Positions 30,275 through 38,731 of a stretch of 40,489 nucleotides of DNA are shown here, in pieces. The stretch comes from Chloroflexota bacterium (GTDB lineage Bacteria; Chloroflexota; Dehalococcoidia; UBA2979): contig VXTU01000027.1 of NCBI GenBank assembly GCA_009837285.1, positions 1 through 40,489 of the forward strand. The letters are read 5' to 3'. Numbering within the stretch: the first letter of the stretch is position 1; each line of letters begins with the position of its first letter. A program made the position numbers and the translations under genes. The notes beneath the pieces were generated by a model. It was not told where the DNA came from and did no database searches. It was given only the letters and a program-made list of their open reading frames with translations.

Positions 30275-32188
30275 CTACCGCGCGCCGGCCGTGGTCGGCG
30301 GGGTGGGCTCAACCTCGGCGTCGCGGAGGGCGGCGTCGACGCGCGCCCACGCCTCGCGGTGCAGCGCGACGTTGCGCTCGCGGTCGGTGCGCAGCTCGAC
30401 CACGGTGAGGCCGGGCAGGTTCGCGGCGCTGCGCAGCGCGTCCAGCCACTCGTTCGGCTCGGGGCGCACCAGCCGCCCGCCGAAGGTGCCGATGGCGCCG
30501 GAGAAGTCGAGCCCGTGCGGCGTGCCGAACCACTCCTCGAACTCCACGGGGGCCTGCTCGGCCTGCGGGAGGAAGTGGAAGATGCCGCCGCCGTCGTTGT
30601 TGACCAGCGCGACGAGGAGCGAGAGGTGGTGGCGCCGCAGGGCCCACAGCCCGTTGAGGTCATGCAGGAAGGAGAGGTCGCCAACCAGCGCCGCGACCGG
30701 ACCGAGGCCTGCCGCAGCCGCGCCGACGGCAGTCGACACGACGCCGTCGATGCCCGACGCGCCGCGCGTGCCGAGGAAGCGCAGCGCGCGCGGCTGGCCC
30801 CACATGAACGCGTCGGCGTCGCGGATGATCATCGAGTTGCCGAGCACCACGGTGCTGACGTCGCGCAGCGCGCTCGCGAGCGCGACCGGGGCGTAGCCCT
30901 CGAACGGCTCGGAGGTGTCGCGCAGCATCTCGTCCAGAGCTGCGCGGGCGGTGCTGTTGGAGCTTGTCCAGAACTCGAGCCAGCCGGGGTCGGCGTAGTA
31001 CGGCGCGCCGACCCTCGCGGGGTCGTTGGCCGCGCCGGTGAATGCGGATGGGCGGCGCGCGCCGAGCGCCTCGACCACGGCGTCGCAGAGCCCGTGCGGC
31101 TCGGCCCGCAGCATCACCGACGCCACCGCGTCGGGGTCGCGCCAGCCGCCCGCCACGTCGACGACGAACTGCGGCACGCCGCCCAGTGAGGCGAGGAACT
31201 GGTTCAGCACCTTCGAGGTGGGCGCCGCGCCGAAGCGCACGACGACCTCGGGCGTGGCCTGCGAGGCGAAGCGCGGCGACCGCAGGAGTGCGTCGTAGGT
31301 GTCGATGATGCGCACCATGCTGTGGCGGCCCGTCCGCACGCCGGACAGTGGGTCGGCGAGGATCGGCCAGCCGAGCGTGCGGGCGAGCGTGTCGATCGCC
31401 TCGGCGGGCAGCCCCTCCGACTCCGGCCCGCAGACGATGATCCCGCGGCGGCCGAGGATGGCCTCGACGAGGCGTGCGGCGGCGGCGCGGGCGTGCTGGT
31501 GGGGTCGCTTGATCTTCGGGGTGAGCACCGGCGCGTACGGTCGTCTCGGTGCGGGCTGCTCGAACGGCGTGACCGGGCTGGGCGCGACGTCCATGGGCGC
31601 CGTTGCTGCCCCCTCATCGAGCGCGCGCTGCCAGCCGATCCCGATGAGCGGCTCGCGCAGCGGGACGTTGACGTGCACGGGCCCGGCGGGGGCCTCGGCC
31701 GCCGTGGCGACGGCCCGCGCGGCGATGCCGCGTGCGTGGGCCTCCAGCGCCTCGCTGCCGTCGGTCACCGGGAGCTCGACGGCCCAGCGCGGATGGCTGC
31801 CGAAGAGCCCGGTCTGGTCGATGGTCTGGTTCGCGCCGATGTCGCGCAGCTCCGGCGGCCGGTCCGCCGTGAGGGCGACGACGGAGATGCGCGACAGGGA
31901 CGCCTCGACGATCGAAGGGAGGAGGTTGGCGGAGGCCGTCCCGGAGGTGGTCACGATCGCCACCGGTTCGTTGAGCTGGCGCGCCAGGCCCAGCGCGAAG
32001 TAGCCAGCCGCGCGTTCGTCCAGGTGCAGCCACGTCTTGACCGATGCGTGGCGGTCGAGCGCGAGCACGAGCGGCGTCGAGCGCGAGCCGGGCGCGATGA
32101 CGGCGTGACGCACGCCGCTGCGCGCGAGCTGCGCGGTGAAGGCGCCGATGTAACGGTAGAGCGCGTCCGCTCCCTCGTCGGTGGTCAC
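30275..32188 (-). CDS. menD: SEPHCHC synthase (thiamine diphosphate-dependent)
   Basis: A 637-residue enzyme that joins isochorismate and 2-oxoglutarate using thiamine diphosphate. The cofactor Glu is in LHLDERAAGYFALGLA, the Mg/ThDP motif is GDLSFLHDLNGLW continuing to NNDGGGIFHFLP. The length is a little above the usual 550-600, mainly from a Pro- and Ala-rich linker near residues 200-245 (PMDVAPSPVTPFEQPAPRRP). The GTG start at 32188 overlaps the menF stop by 4 bases; five bases separate it from menH. Confidence 0.93.
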   Translation of the reverse strand: MTTDEGADALYRYIGAFTAQLARSGVRHAVIAPGSRSTPLVLALDRHASVKTWLHLDERAAGYFALGLARQLNEPVAIVTTSGTASANLLPSIVEASLSRISVVALTADRPPELRDIGANQTIDQTGLFGSHPRWAVELPVTDGSEALEAHARGIAARAVATAAEAPAGPVHVNVPLREPLIGIGWQRALDEGAATAPMDVAPSPVTPFEQPAPRRPYAPVLTPKIKRPHQHARAAAARLVEAILGRRGIIVCGPESEGLPAEAIDTLARTLGWPILADPLSGVRTGRHSMVRIIDTYDALLRSPRFASQATPEVVVRFGAAPTSKVLNQFLASLGGVPQFVVDVAGGWRDPDAVASVMLRAEPHGLCDAVVEALGARRPSAFTGAANDPARVGAPYYADPGWLEFWTSSNSTARAALDEMLRDTSEPFEGYAPVALASALRDVSTVVLGNSMIIRDADAFMWGQPRALRFLGTRGASGIDGVVSTAVGAAAAGLGPVAALVGDLSFLHDLNGLWALRRHHLSLLVALVNNDGGGIFHFLPQAEQAPVEFEEWFGTPHGLDFSGAIGTFGGRLVRPEPNEWLDALRSAANLPGLTVVELRTDRERNVALHREAWARVDAALRDAEVEPTPPTTAGAR

Positions 32189-33603
32189 AGCTGGCCTCCG
32201 CCGAGGGCGGTGGTGAGCGGGCGGAACTTCAGCTCGATCTCGGCGAGCTCCGCCTCCGGGTCCGAGTCGCCCATGATGCCCGCGCCCGCGAACAGCCACG
32301 CGCGCGCGCCGCGCACCAGCGCGGAGCGCAGGCCGACGGCGAACTCGCCGTCGCCGGCCGCGTCGATCCACCCGACCGGCCCCGCGTACCAGCCGCGGTC
32401 GAAGCGTTCGTAGCGCCCGATGACCTCGCGCGCGATCGGGGTCGGCCAGCCGCCCACTGCAGGCGTGGGGTGCAGGCGCTCGACGACGTCGAGCACGTCG
32501 ACGCCGGAGCGCGCCTCCGCGGTCACCTCGGTCGCGAGGTGCTGGATGTTCTGGAGGCGGAAGAGCTCTGGCTGGTTCGGCGCGTGGAGGTTGGCCCCGA
32601 GGTCGGCCAGGCCCTCGCGCAGCGCGCGCACGACGATGGTGTGCTCGATACGGTCCTTGACGCTGTTGAGCAGCGCGTCTCCCAGCTCCTTGTCCTCCTC
32701 GGGCGTCTGCCCGCGGCGCATCGAGCCGGCGAGGCCGAGTGTCGTGATGCGCCCGTCGCGCAGCCCGGCGAGCTGCTCGGGGCTCGCGCCGAGGAAGATG
32801 CCGTCGCCGGCGCGGTAGCTGAAGAGGTGGCACGTGGGGTAGCCCTCGCGCAGGCGGGCGAGCGCCACGCCGGGCTCGATGGGGCGTTCGGCTTCCATCT
32901 CGCGGGTGGCCGCCAGCACGGCCTTCTCGTACTCGCCCGCGCGGATGTCCGACGCCACGCTCGCGACACCCATGAGCAGTGCCGGGCGGTTCACGTCCCA
33001 CAGCACGCGCAGCGGCGGCGTGTCGCCGACCGGCGCCTCGCGCTCAGCGGGGTCGCGGGCGGCGAGGTCGGCGAGGAGGGTGTAGAGCTCCTCGCGGTCG
33101 GTGTCCGGTGCGAGTACGACGCCGCTGACGCCGCGCTCGCGAATGAACAGCATGCGCGGCAGCAGCAGCCAGCCGGCGTCGAAACCCGCCCAGTGCGCAC
33201 TGCCGGGCGCGGCGTCGTCGAACGCGAAGCCGCCGAGCAGACGCGGCCGCAGCACCTGCCGGGCCGAGCCGTCCCACGCGTCGAGGATCTGGCGTGCGGG
33301 CTCGCGTAGCGCGGTCGCTCCCTGGCCGGGCGGCGCCATGATGCGCGAGGCCACGCCGATGCCGGCGAGGACGAGGTCCTGGTCCGGGCGCTCGTAGTAC
33401 GCGCTCACCGCCGACGCGGTCGCACCGTTGAGCAGCACGCGCGGGTCGAACCGCTCCGGTAGCTCGACGACGTGGAACCGGCCCTCGGTGGGGTCGGCAT
33501 GCCTGGTCGAGGCGTCCTCGGGCGTTCCCGACGCGCCGGGCGAGCCGGGAGCGCGCGGAGTCGAGGCGCGCTGTGGGGCGTCGTTGAATTCCGCGTCGGT
33601 CAC
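32185..33603 (-). CDS. menF: Isochorismate synthase
   Basis: A 472-residue chorismate-utilising enzyme that makes isochorismate, the first step to menaquinone. The chorismate-binding half holds GIFLGASPEQLAGLRDGRI, LAGSMRRGQTPEED, RLHPTPAVGGWPTPIA and GIMGDSDPEAELAEIELKF. The N-terminal 50 residues are Pro/Ala/Thr-rich and unlikely to be folded. GTG 33603 is chosen because TATACT lies 6 bases before it, and it heads the operon. Isochorismate synthase could also serve siderophore synthesis, but the linked men genes point to menaquinone. Confidence 0.92.
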   Translation of the reverse strand: MTDAEFNDAPQRASTPRAPGSPGASGTPEDASTRHADPTEGRFHVVELPERFDPRVLLNGATASAVSAYYERPDQDLVLAGIGVASRIMAPPGQGATALREPARQILDAWDGSARQVLRPRLLGGFAFDDAAPGSAHWAGFDAGWLLLPRMLFIRERGVSGVVLAPDTDREELYTLLADLAARDPAEREAPVGDTPPLRVLWDVNRPALLMGVASVASDIRAGEYEKAVLAATREMEAERPIEPGVALARLREGYPTCHLFSYRAGDGIFLGASPEQLAGLRDGRITTLGLAGSMRRGQTPEEDKELGDALLNSVKDRIEHTIVVRALREGLADLGANLHAPNQPELFRLQNIQHLATEVTAEARSGVDVLDVVERLHPTPAVGGWPTPIAREVIGRYERFDRGWYAGPVGWIDAAGDGEFAVGLRSALVRGARAWLFAGAGIMGDSDPEAELAEIELKFRPLTTALGGGQL

Positions 33604-33609
33604 GGCCCC

Positions 33610-33615
33610 AGTATA
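33610..33615 (-). promoter_or_regulatory. Putative -10 box heading the men operon
   Basis: TATACT on the minus strand is followed by GGGGCC and the menF GTG at 33603. The spacing predicts a leaderless men transcript. It lies in an 81-base divergent gap with a similar box for the opposite gene. Confidence 0.5.
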
Positions 33616-33672
33616 GGTGTGCGCGAAGCTATCAGCGCCGGGAAGCGGGGGCGTGAGCGCCGCACGTGGTGG

Positions 33673-33678
33673 CATACT
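33673..33678 (+). promoter_or_regulatory. Putative -10 box of the divergent small membrane protein
   Basis: CATACT, then GCCGGG, then GTG 33685. This mirrors the menF start on the other strand. No Shine-Dalgarno sequence is visible. Confidence 0.42.
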
Positions 33679-33684
33679 GCCGGG

Positions 33685-33969
33685 GTGCTGGACCGCCAGA
33701 TCCTGGTGATGACCGTGGTGCTCTCGCTCGTGGCGGGCGTGATCTCGTTCGTGTCGAGCGGGGGCGACTGGCTGACGGTCGCCGTCTCCATGCCGCTGTT
33801 CGTGACGGCGAGCTTCTGGTCGCTCCAGCTCTCGCGCTGGATCTCGCGCAAGATCGCGGGCGAACCCAAGGAAGTGCCTCCCGCGCAGCCCACCGCGCCG
33901 ACGACCAGCCGGCCCGGGCACGCGCAACGGCGACGTCGTCGGCGCCGGCAGCGCGGGCGTCGCGGCTAG
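33685..33969 (+). CDS. Small two-helix membrane protein with basic tail
   Basis: A 94-residue protein with two hydrophobic helices (about 6-24, ILVMTVVLSLVAGVISFV, and 32-52, WLTVAVSMPLFVTASFW) followed by a cytoplasmic tail ending in RRRRRRRQRGRRG. I recognise no family. GTG 33685 is chosen from the CATACT box 6 bases upstream and the helix that starts at once. It is divergent from menF, with 81 bases between the two starts. The basic tail could bind lipid headgroups or RNA, which is inference. Confidence 0.62.
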   Translation: MLDRQILVMTVVLSLVAGVISFVSSGGDWLTVAVSMPLFVTASFWSLQLSRWISRKIAGEPKEVPPAQPTAPTTSRPGHAQRRRRRRRQRGRRG

Positions 33970-33972
33970 CCA

Positions 33973-35094
33973 TCAGGCGTCGCCGTCCGCCTCCTCGCAC
34001 GCCGCGACGAGTGCGAGCGCGATGTCGGCGTAGCGCATCTGCACCTCGAGCGGGCCGTGGAGGCCGTTGGTGAGGTAGGCGACGGCGAGGCCGCGTTCCG
34101 GGTCGGCGTAGCCGATGGTGGACTGCTGGCCGCTGTGCCCGAAGACGCCGGGCTGGTTGTACGGCTCCATGATCCCGCCGACGAGGAACCCGAGGCCGTA
34201 CGACGCGGGCAGCATGAACGTCCGGTCGAAGGTCGTCCGCCACTGGCGCGTCGTCGCCTGCATGGCGCTCTCCTCAGACAGCAGGCGCGGCCGCGTCGAG
34301 CCCTCGCGCGGAGTCCGGGCATCGAGCATCGCGTCGTAGAAGCGCGCGAGCGCCTCGGCGGTGCCGATGGCGTTCGCTGCGGGCATCTGCGCCCGCAGCG
34401 TCGCGGGCAGGCGGAAGCGCCGCACGATGTCCGAGGTGCGCCGCTCGCTGCCGGTCGGGTCGAGCATCGTGATCTCCGACATCGCCTCGACCGGCACGAC
34501 GCTTGCGAGTTCCGCCTCCTCGACGCCGAGGGAGGCGTCCATCCCGAGCGGTCCGAAGACCTCGTCGCGCAGGAAGTCGCGCGGCGCGCGGCCGTCGACG
34601 CGGCGGACGACCTCGCCGAGCGCGAAGCCGTAGGTCACGGGGTGGTAGCCCGTGTCCTCGCCGGGCGCCCACTCCGCCTCGATCGCGGCGGTCACGGCGC
34701 AGACCGCGTCCCAGTCATCGATGTGCTCCCAGTCGTAGTAGCGCGGGAACACGGGGAAGCCACCGCGGTGCGTGAGCACGTGGCGCACGGTGCACGCCTG
34801 CTTGCCGCCCGCGCCGAAATCGGGCCACAACTCCGCGATCGGCGCGTCGAGGTCGAGCTGGCCACGCTCGGCGAGCATGAGCACCGCGACGGCGGCGAGG
34901 GGCTTCGTTGCGGAGAACCACAGCATGCGCGACGCAAGCGCCGAGGCTGAGCCGATGCGCAGGTCGACCTGCAACTCGCCGTCGCGGTAGACGGCAAGCT
35001 GTGCGCCGGTGTGCAGGCCGTCATCGAGATGACGCCGCGCGACGGCCTCAACGCTCGCGCGTCCGGCGGGCGTGAGGCTGCGCGGTGAGGTCAT
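33973..35094 (-). CDS. Beta-lactamase-fold serine hydrolase (class C/EstB-like)
   Basis: A 373-residue protein of the beta-lactamase/penicillin-binding-protein fold group. The SxxK motif is Ser61-Lys64 in WFSATKPLAAVAVLML, a Tyr lies in DTGYHPVTYGFALGEVV, and the third motif is HSG in FGHSGQQSTIGYA instead of KTG. These point to an esterase or peptidase of the EstB-like family rather than a resistance beta-lactamase. No signal peptide is seen, so it is probably cytoplasmic. It follows the quinone oxidoreductase gene by 3 bases and so probably shares its transcript. Confidence 0.85.
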   Translation of the reverse strand: MTSPRSLTPAGRASVEAVARRHLDDGLHTGAQLAVYRDGELQVDLRIGSASALASRMLWFSATKPLAAVAVLMLAERGQLDLDAPIAELWPDFGAGGKQACTVRHVLTHRGGFPVFPRYYDWEHIDDWDAVCAVTAAIEAEWAPGEDTGYHPVTYGFALGEVVRRVDGRAPRDFLRDEVFGPLGMDASLGVEEAELASVVPVEAMSEITMLDPTGSERRTSDIVRRFRLPATLRAQMPAANAIGTAEALARFYDAMLDARTPREGSTRPRLLSEESAMQATTRQWRTTFDRTFMLPASYGLGFLVGGIMEPYNQPGVFGHSGQQSTIGYADPERGLAVAYLTNGLHGPLEVQMRYADIALALVAACEEADGDA

Positions 35095-35097
35095 GGC

Positions 35098-36084
35098 TCA
35101 GTCCGCGATGTGGAGGACGATCTTGCCGAAGTTGGCGTTGCTCTCCATGTAGCGGTGCGCCTCCCCCACCTCCTCGAGGGGGTAGACGCGGTCCACCACG
35201 GAGACGAGGCGGCCCGATGCGAAGTGGTGGAGGTGACGCCGGGCGAAGATCTGGGTGAGCGCCGCCTTCTCCTCGAGTGGGCGGGCGCGGAGCACCGTGC
35301 CGTGCACGCGCAGGCGCTTCCCCATGAGCAGGCCGAGGTTCGTCTCCAGCCGCCCGCCGCCCATCGTGCCGACGAGCACCATGCGGCCGCGCACGCCGAG
35401 CGAGGCGAGGTTGCGCTCCCAGTAAGGCGCGCCGATGACGTCGAGAATGACGTTCACGCCGGTGCCGCCGGTGTCCTCGGCGATGACCTCGGCGAAGTCG
35501 GTGTCCTGGTAGTTGATCCCGACGTCGAGGCCGAGGTCGGCGGCCTTCGCGAGCTTCTCCGCGCTGCCCGCGGTGCCGTAGACACGGCAGCCGGAGATCG
35601 CAGCGAGCTGCACCGCCGCCGTCCCGACGCCCGAGCCGGCGGCGTGGACGAGCACGGACTCGCCCGGCAGCAACTCGCAGTGCTGGAAGAGGGCGTCGAA
35701 CGCGGTCAGGTACACCTCGGGGATGGCGGCGGCCTCGTCGAAGCTGAGGCCGTCCGGCACCGCCATGACCTGGCGCTCGTGGACCGTGACCTTCGATGCG
35801 TACCCGGCGCCGCCGAGCAGCGCCATCACGCGGTCGCCGACTTCCCACGCCGTGACACGCTCGCCGATCGCCTCGACGACGCCCGCCATCTCGAGGCCGG
35901 GCACGTCGCCGCGGATCCCGGGCGGGGCCGGGTAGCCGCCGCGCCGCTGCATGAGGTCGGCGCGGTTGAGCGCGCTGGCGTGGACGGAGACGAGGATTTC
36001 CTCGGGGCCGGGCTCCGGGTCCGGAAGCTCCCGGATCTCGAAGGCGTCGGGATCGCCTGGCTCGCTGATCACGGCCGCACGCAT
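35098..36084 (-). CDS. NAD(P)H-quinone oxidoreductase, PIG3/Qor type
   Basis: A 328-residue zinc-free medium-chain dehydrogenase of the Qor/PIG3 family. Typical stretches are SALNRADLMQRRGGYPAPPG, VPGLEMAGVVEAIGERV, the NADPH-binding VLVHAAGSGVGTAAVQLA and FASGRLVSVVDRVYPLEEV near the end. It would reduce quinones with NADPH in the cytoplasm. No zinc-binding Cys/His set is present. It lies upstream of the serine hydrolase gene on the same strand and is divergent from the Lon-like protease gene. The true substrate is uncertain. Confidence 0.88.
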   Translation of the reverse strand: MRAAVISEPGDPDAFEIRELPDPEPGPEEILVSVHASALNRADLMQRRGGYPAPPGIRGDVPGLEMAGVVEAIGERVTAWEVGDRVMALLGGAGYASKVTVHERQVMAVPDGLSFDEAAAIPEVYLTAFDALFQHCELLPGESVLVHAAGSGVGTAAVQLAAISGCRVYGTAGSAEKLAKAADLGLDVGINYQDTDFAEVIAEDTGGTGVNVILDVIGAPYWERNLASLGVRGRMVLVGTMGGGRLETNLGLLMGKRLRVHGTVLRARPLEEKAALTQIFARRHLHHFASGRLVSVVDRVYPLEEVGEAHRYMESNANFGKIVLHIAD

Positions 36085-36156
36085 GCATCGATCCTCTCGT
36101 CATCGCCCGCCGTATCGACCGCGGGATGCTAGCACGGCGCACAGCGGAGAGCGTGC

Positions 36157-36162
36157 TACGCT
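36157..36162 (+). promoter_or_regulatory. Putative -10 box of the Lon-like protease gene
   Basis: TACGCT lies 48 bases before ATG 36211, and GGAGAGGGA at 36196-36204 is the likely ribosome-binding site. A GATACA also lies at 36164-36169. The -35 is not clear. Confidence 0.33.
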
Positions 36163-36210
36163 CGATACACCACCACCGTGCGCGGCAGCTGGATCGGAGA
36201 GGGACGCGCG

Positions 36211-38712
36211 ATGAATGAGGCGCTGAGCGCCCTCGAAGTCAGCGTCGAGGACCTCACGGCGCGCTGCGATGCCGACGACCTGCCGTTCGCGAGCACCGAG
36301 GAACTCCACGCCCTGGAGGCGGTCTTCGGACAGGAGCGCGCCGTGCGCTCCATCGAGTTCGCGCTCGGGATGAAGGCGCCCGGATACAACCTCTACGCGT
36401 CAGGGCCTGACGGCATCGGGAAGTCCTCGATCATCGAGGCGTTGCTCCGCCACCGTGCTGAGACGGAGCCCGCTCCGCCGGACTGGGTGTACGTCCACAA
36501 CTTCGACGACCCCGACCGCCCGGTCGGCATCGAGCTTCCCGCCGGCGGGGCGACGGGATTCGCCGCGCTCGTGCGACGCACCGTCGAGCGGGCGATCGAG
36601 GACGTGCGCGAGGCGTTCGAGGCCGACTCGTACGTCCGCCGCCGCGCCGATGTGGGTGGAGGCTCCGAGCAGCGACGGGGCGACCTCGTTCAGGCCTTGC
36701 AGCGCCGCGCGTCGGAGATGGGGTTCGCGCTGCAGATGACCCCGCAGGGGGTCATGTCGGCGCCCTTGATCGACGGCCGAGCCGCCTCGGACGAGGAGTT
36801 CGCCGCGCTGCCGGAGGAGCAGCGAGAAGAGACGATGCGGGTCGCCCGCGAAGAACTCGAACCCATCGTGCAGGACACGCTGCTGGAGATTCGCGGCCTC
36901 GAGCGCGAGGCGCGTGATGCCCTCGCACGCCTCGACGAGAACGTGGCGCGCGAGGCGACCGAAGAGCGCTTCGCCTCCCTGGGGCAGATGTTCCCGGACC
37001 ACGACGAGGTGACCGCGTTCCTCGGCGCCGTGCAGGAGGACATCGTGCGCGAGCGCGACCGCCTGCGCGCTTCCGCGCAGGGCCAGCGGCCCGGCGGGGC
37101 CGAGGCCGACCGGCAGCACGAGGTACTCCTCCGCCGCTACCAGGTCAATGCGCTCATCACCAACGACGCCGGCGCGGGCGCGCCCGTCATCGTCGAGACG
37201 AATCCGACGTACCAGAACCTTCTCGGGCGCATCGAGTACGTCGGGCAGGCGGGCATGGTCGTGACCGACCACACGATGATCCGCGCGGGCTCGTTGGGTC
37301 GCGCCCACGGCGGCTACCTGATGGTGCGGATGCGCGACCTGCTCGCCAACGGCGCGTCCTACGACGGGCTCAAGCGCGCGCTGCATTCCGGCGAGCTCAC
37401 CATCGAGAGCCTGCAGCAGGCCCTCGGGCTCATCCCCACCGCCGGACTGCGCCCGGAGCCGATGCCGCTCGACGTGAAGGTCGTGATCGTTGGCGACGCA
37501 TCGATGTACCCGTACCTGTACCGCCTCGACCCGGACTTCCGTGAGCTGTTCCGCGTCAAGGCGGACTTCGAGGTCGACTTCGAGCGCAGCCGCGAGAACA
37601 TCCTCGGGCTCTCGTCGGTGATCCACAGCCAGTGTGAGCGCGCGGGGATGGCCTGCTTCTCCGACCACGCCATCGCCCGGCTGATCGAGCACTCCTCGCG
37701 GCAGGTCGAGGACCAGCGGCGGCTCTCCGGCAACATCGGCTCGCTGCTCGACCTCGTGCGGCAGGCCGACTACTGGGCCGCGCAGGACAGCACGGGCGTC
37801 GCGGACCTCGTCCATGTCGAGCGGGCGCTCGAGGAGAGCGAGTACCGCTCCTCGCTCGTGCGGGACCGCATGCAGCAGCTCATCGAGGAGGGCACGGTTT
37901 TCATCGACACCGCCGGCGAGGAGGTCGGGCAGATCAACGCGCTGTCCGTCTACAACCTCGGCGACCTCACGTTCGGGCGGCCGTCGCGCATCACCTGCGT
38001 GGTCTCGGCGGGCCGCGGCACGATCGTGAACATCGAGCGCGAGAGCGACATGGCCGGGCGGACGCACAACAAGGGCTTCCTGATCCTGCGCGGCCTCCTC
38101 GCCGACCGCTTCGGGCAGGACATGGCGATGGCGCTCCACGCCAGCCTCACGTTCGAGCAGCTCTACAACGACATCGACGGTGACTCCGCCTCCTCGACCG
38201 AGCTATACGCGCTGCTGTCCGCGCTCGCCGAGGCGCCGATCCGCCAGTCGATCGCCGTCACCGGCTCGCTGAACCAGCGAGGTGACGTGCAGCCCATCGG
38301 CGGGGCGACGGCGAAGATCGAGGGCTTCTACGAGGTCTGCGCCGCGCGCGGCCTGGACGGGACCCAGGGGGTGATGATCCCCGCGTCCAACGTCGCGAAC
38401 GTCGTGCTCCGCCCGGACGTCGCCGAGGCGGTCGAGCGTGGCGAGTTCCACGTCTGGGCCATCGAGCGCATCGAGCAGGGCATCGAGCTGCTCACGGGCA
38501 TCTCGGCGGGTGAGGCCGGCGAGGACGGCGCGTACCCCGCCGACACGGTCTTCGGGCGCGTTCAGGCGCGGCTGCGCCGCTTCGCCGAGGCGTTGCGCGG
38601 AGGCGCACCGCCTGGCGTCGATGTCTCGCTGGTCCCGTCTGCTCGCATCGCCGTGCCGCCGCAGCCCGGCGTCCCGCCGCAGCCGCCGCCCGAGCCGCCG
38701 GTCGAGGTGTAG
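36211..38712 (+). CDS. Lon-like protease of the AAA_32 family
   Basis: An 833-residue AAA+ protease with an AAA_32 module and C-terminal Lon protease domain. Walker A is SGPDGIGKSS (Lys71). A helical, charged insertion spans about 130-300. The site aligned with Walker B reads GGYLMVRMRDLL, where relatives have LVLDA, so Arg373 replaces the Asp. The AAA part continues as LDVKVVIVGDASMYPYLY. The protease domain starts near 580 (EVGQINALSVYNLGD) and has the dyad Ser659 (DGDSASSTELYALLSAL) and Lys702 (GATAKIEGF), 43 residues apart as in Lon. The last 45 residues are Pro-rich. ATG 36211 has GGAGAGGGA upstream. A HAD gene follows by 19 bases. Confidence 0.88.
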   Translation: MNEALSALEVSVEDLTARCDADDLPFASTEELHALEAVFGQERAVRSIEFALGMKAPGYNLYASGPDGIGKSSIIEALLRHRAETEPAPPDWVYVHNFDDPDRPVGIELPAGGATGFAALVRRTVERAIEDVREAFEADSYVRRRADVGGGSEQRRGDLVQALQRRASEMGFALQMTPQGVMSAPLIDGRAASDEEFAALPEEQREETMRVAREELEPIVQDTLLEIRGLEREARDALARLDENVAREATEERFASLGQMFPDHDEVTAFLGAVQEDIVRERDRLRASAQGQRPGGAEADRQHEVLLRRYQVNALITNDAGAGAPVIVETNPTYQNLLGRIEYVGQAGMVVTDHTMIRAGSLGRAHGGYLMVRMRDLLANGASYDGLKRALHSGELTIESLQQALGLIPTAGLRPEPMPLDVKVVIVGDASMYPYLYRLDPDFRELFRVKADFEVDFERSRENILGLSSVIHSQCERAGMACFSDHAIARLIEHSSRQVEDQRRLSGNIGSLLDLVRQADYWAAQDSTGVADLVHVERALEESEYRSSLVRDRMQQLIEEGTVFIDTAGEEVGQINALSVYNLGDLTFGRPSRITCVVSAGRGTIVNIERESDMAGRTHNKGFLILRGLLADRFGQDMAMALHASLTFEQLYNDIDGDSASSTELYALLSALAEAPIRQSIAVTGSLNQRGDVQPIGGATAKIEGFYEVCAARGLDGTQGVMIPASNVANVVLRPDVAEAVERGEFHVWAIERIEQGIELLTGISAGEAGEDGAYPADTVFGRVQARLRRFAEALRGGAPPGVDVSLVPSARIAVPPQPGVPPQPPPEPPVEV

Positions 38713-38731
38713 GACCGGGGCCTCGCGGAGC

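Noticed and set aside
33973-35094. Antibiotic-resistance beta-lactamase
   Set aside because: No signal peptide, HSG instead of KTG, and a serine-hydrolase/EstB-like sequence; a general esterase is more likely.
36400-38139. 579-codon open frame on the minus strand across the Lon-like gene
   Set aside because: Its composition (His/Arg/Val-rich, no domain) is that of a shadow frame in GC-rich DNA; the plus strand codes a clear Lon-like protease.
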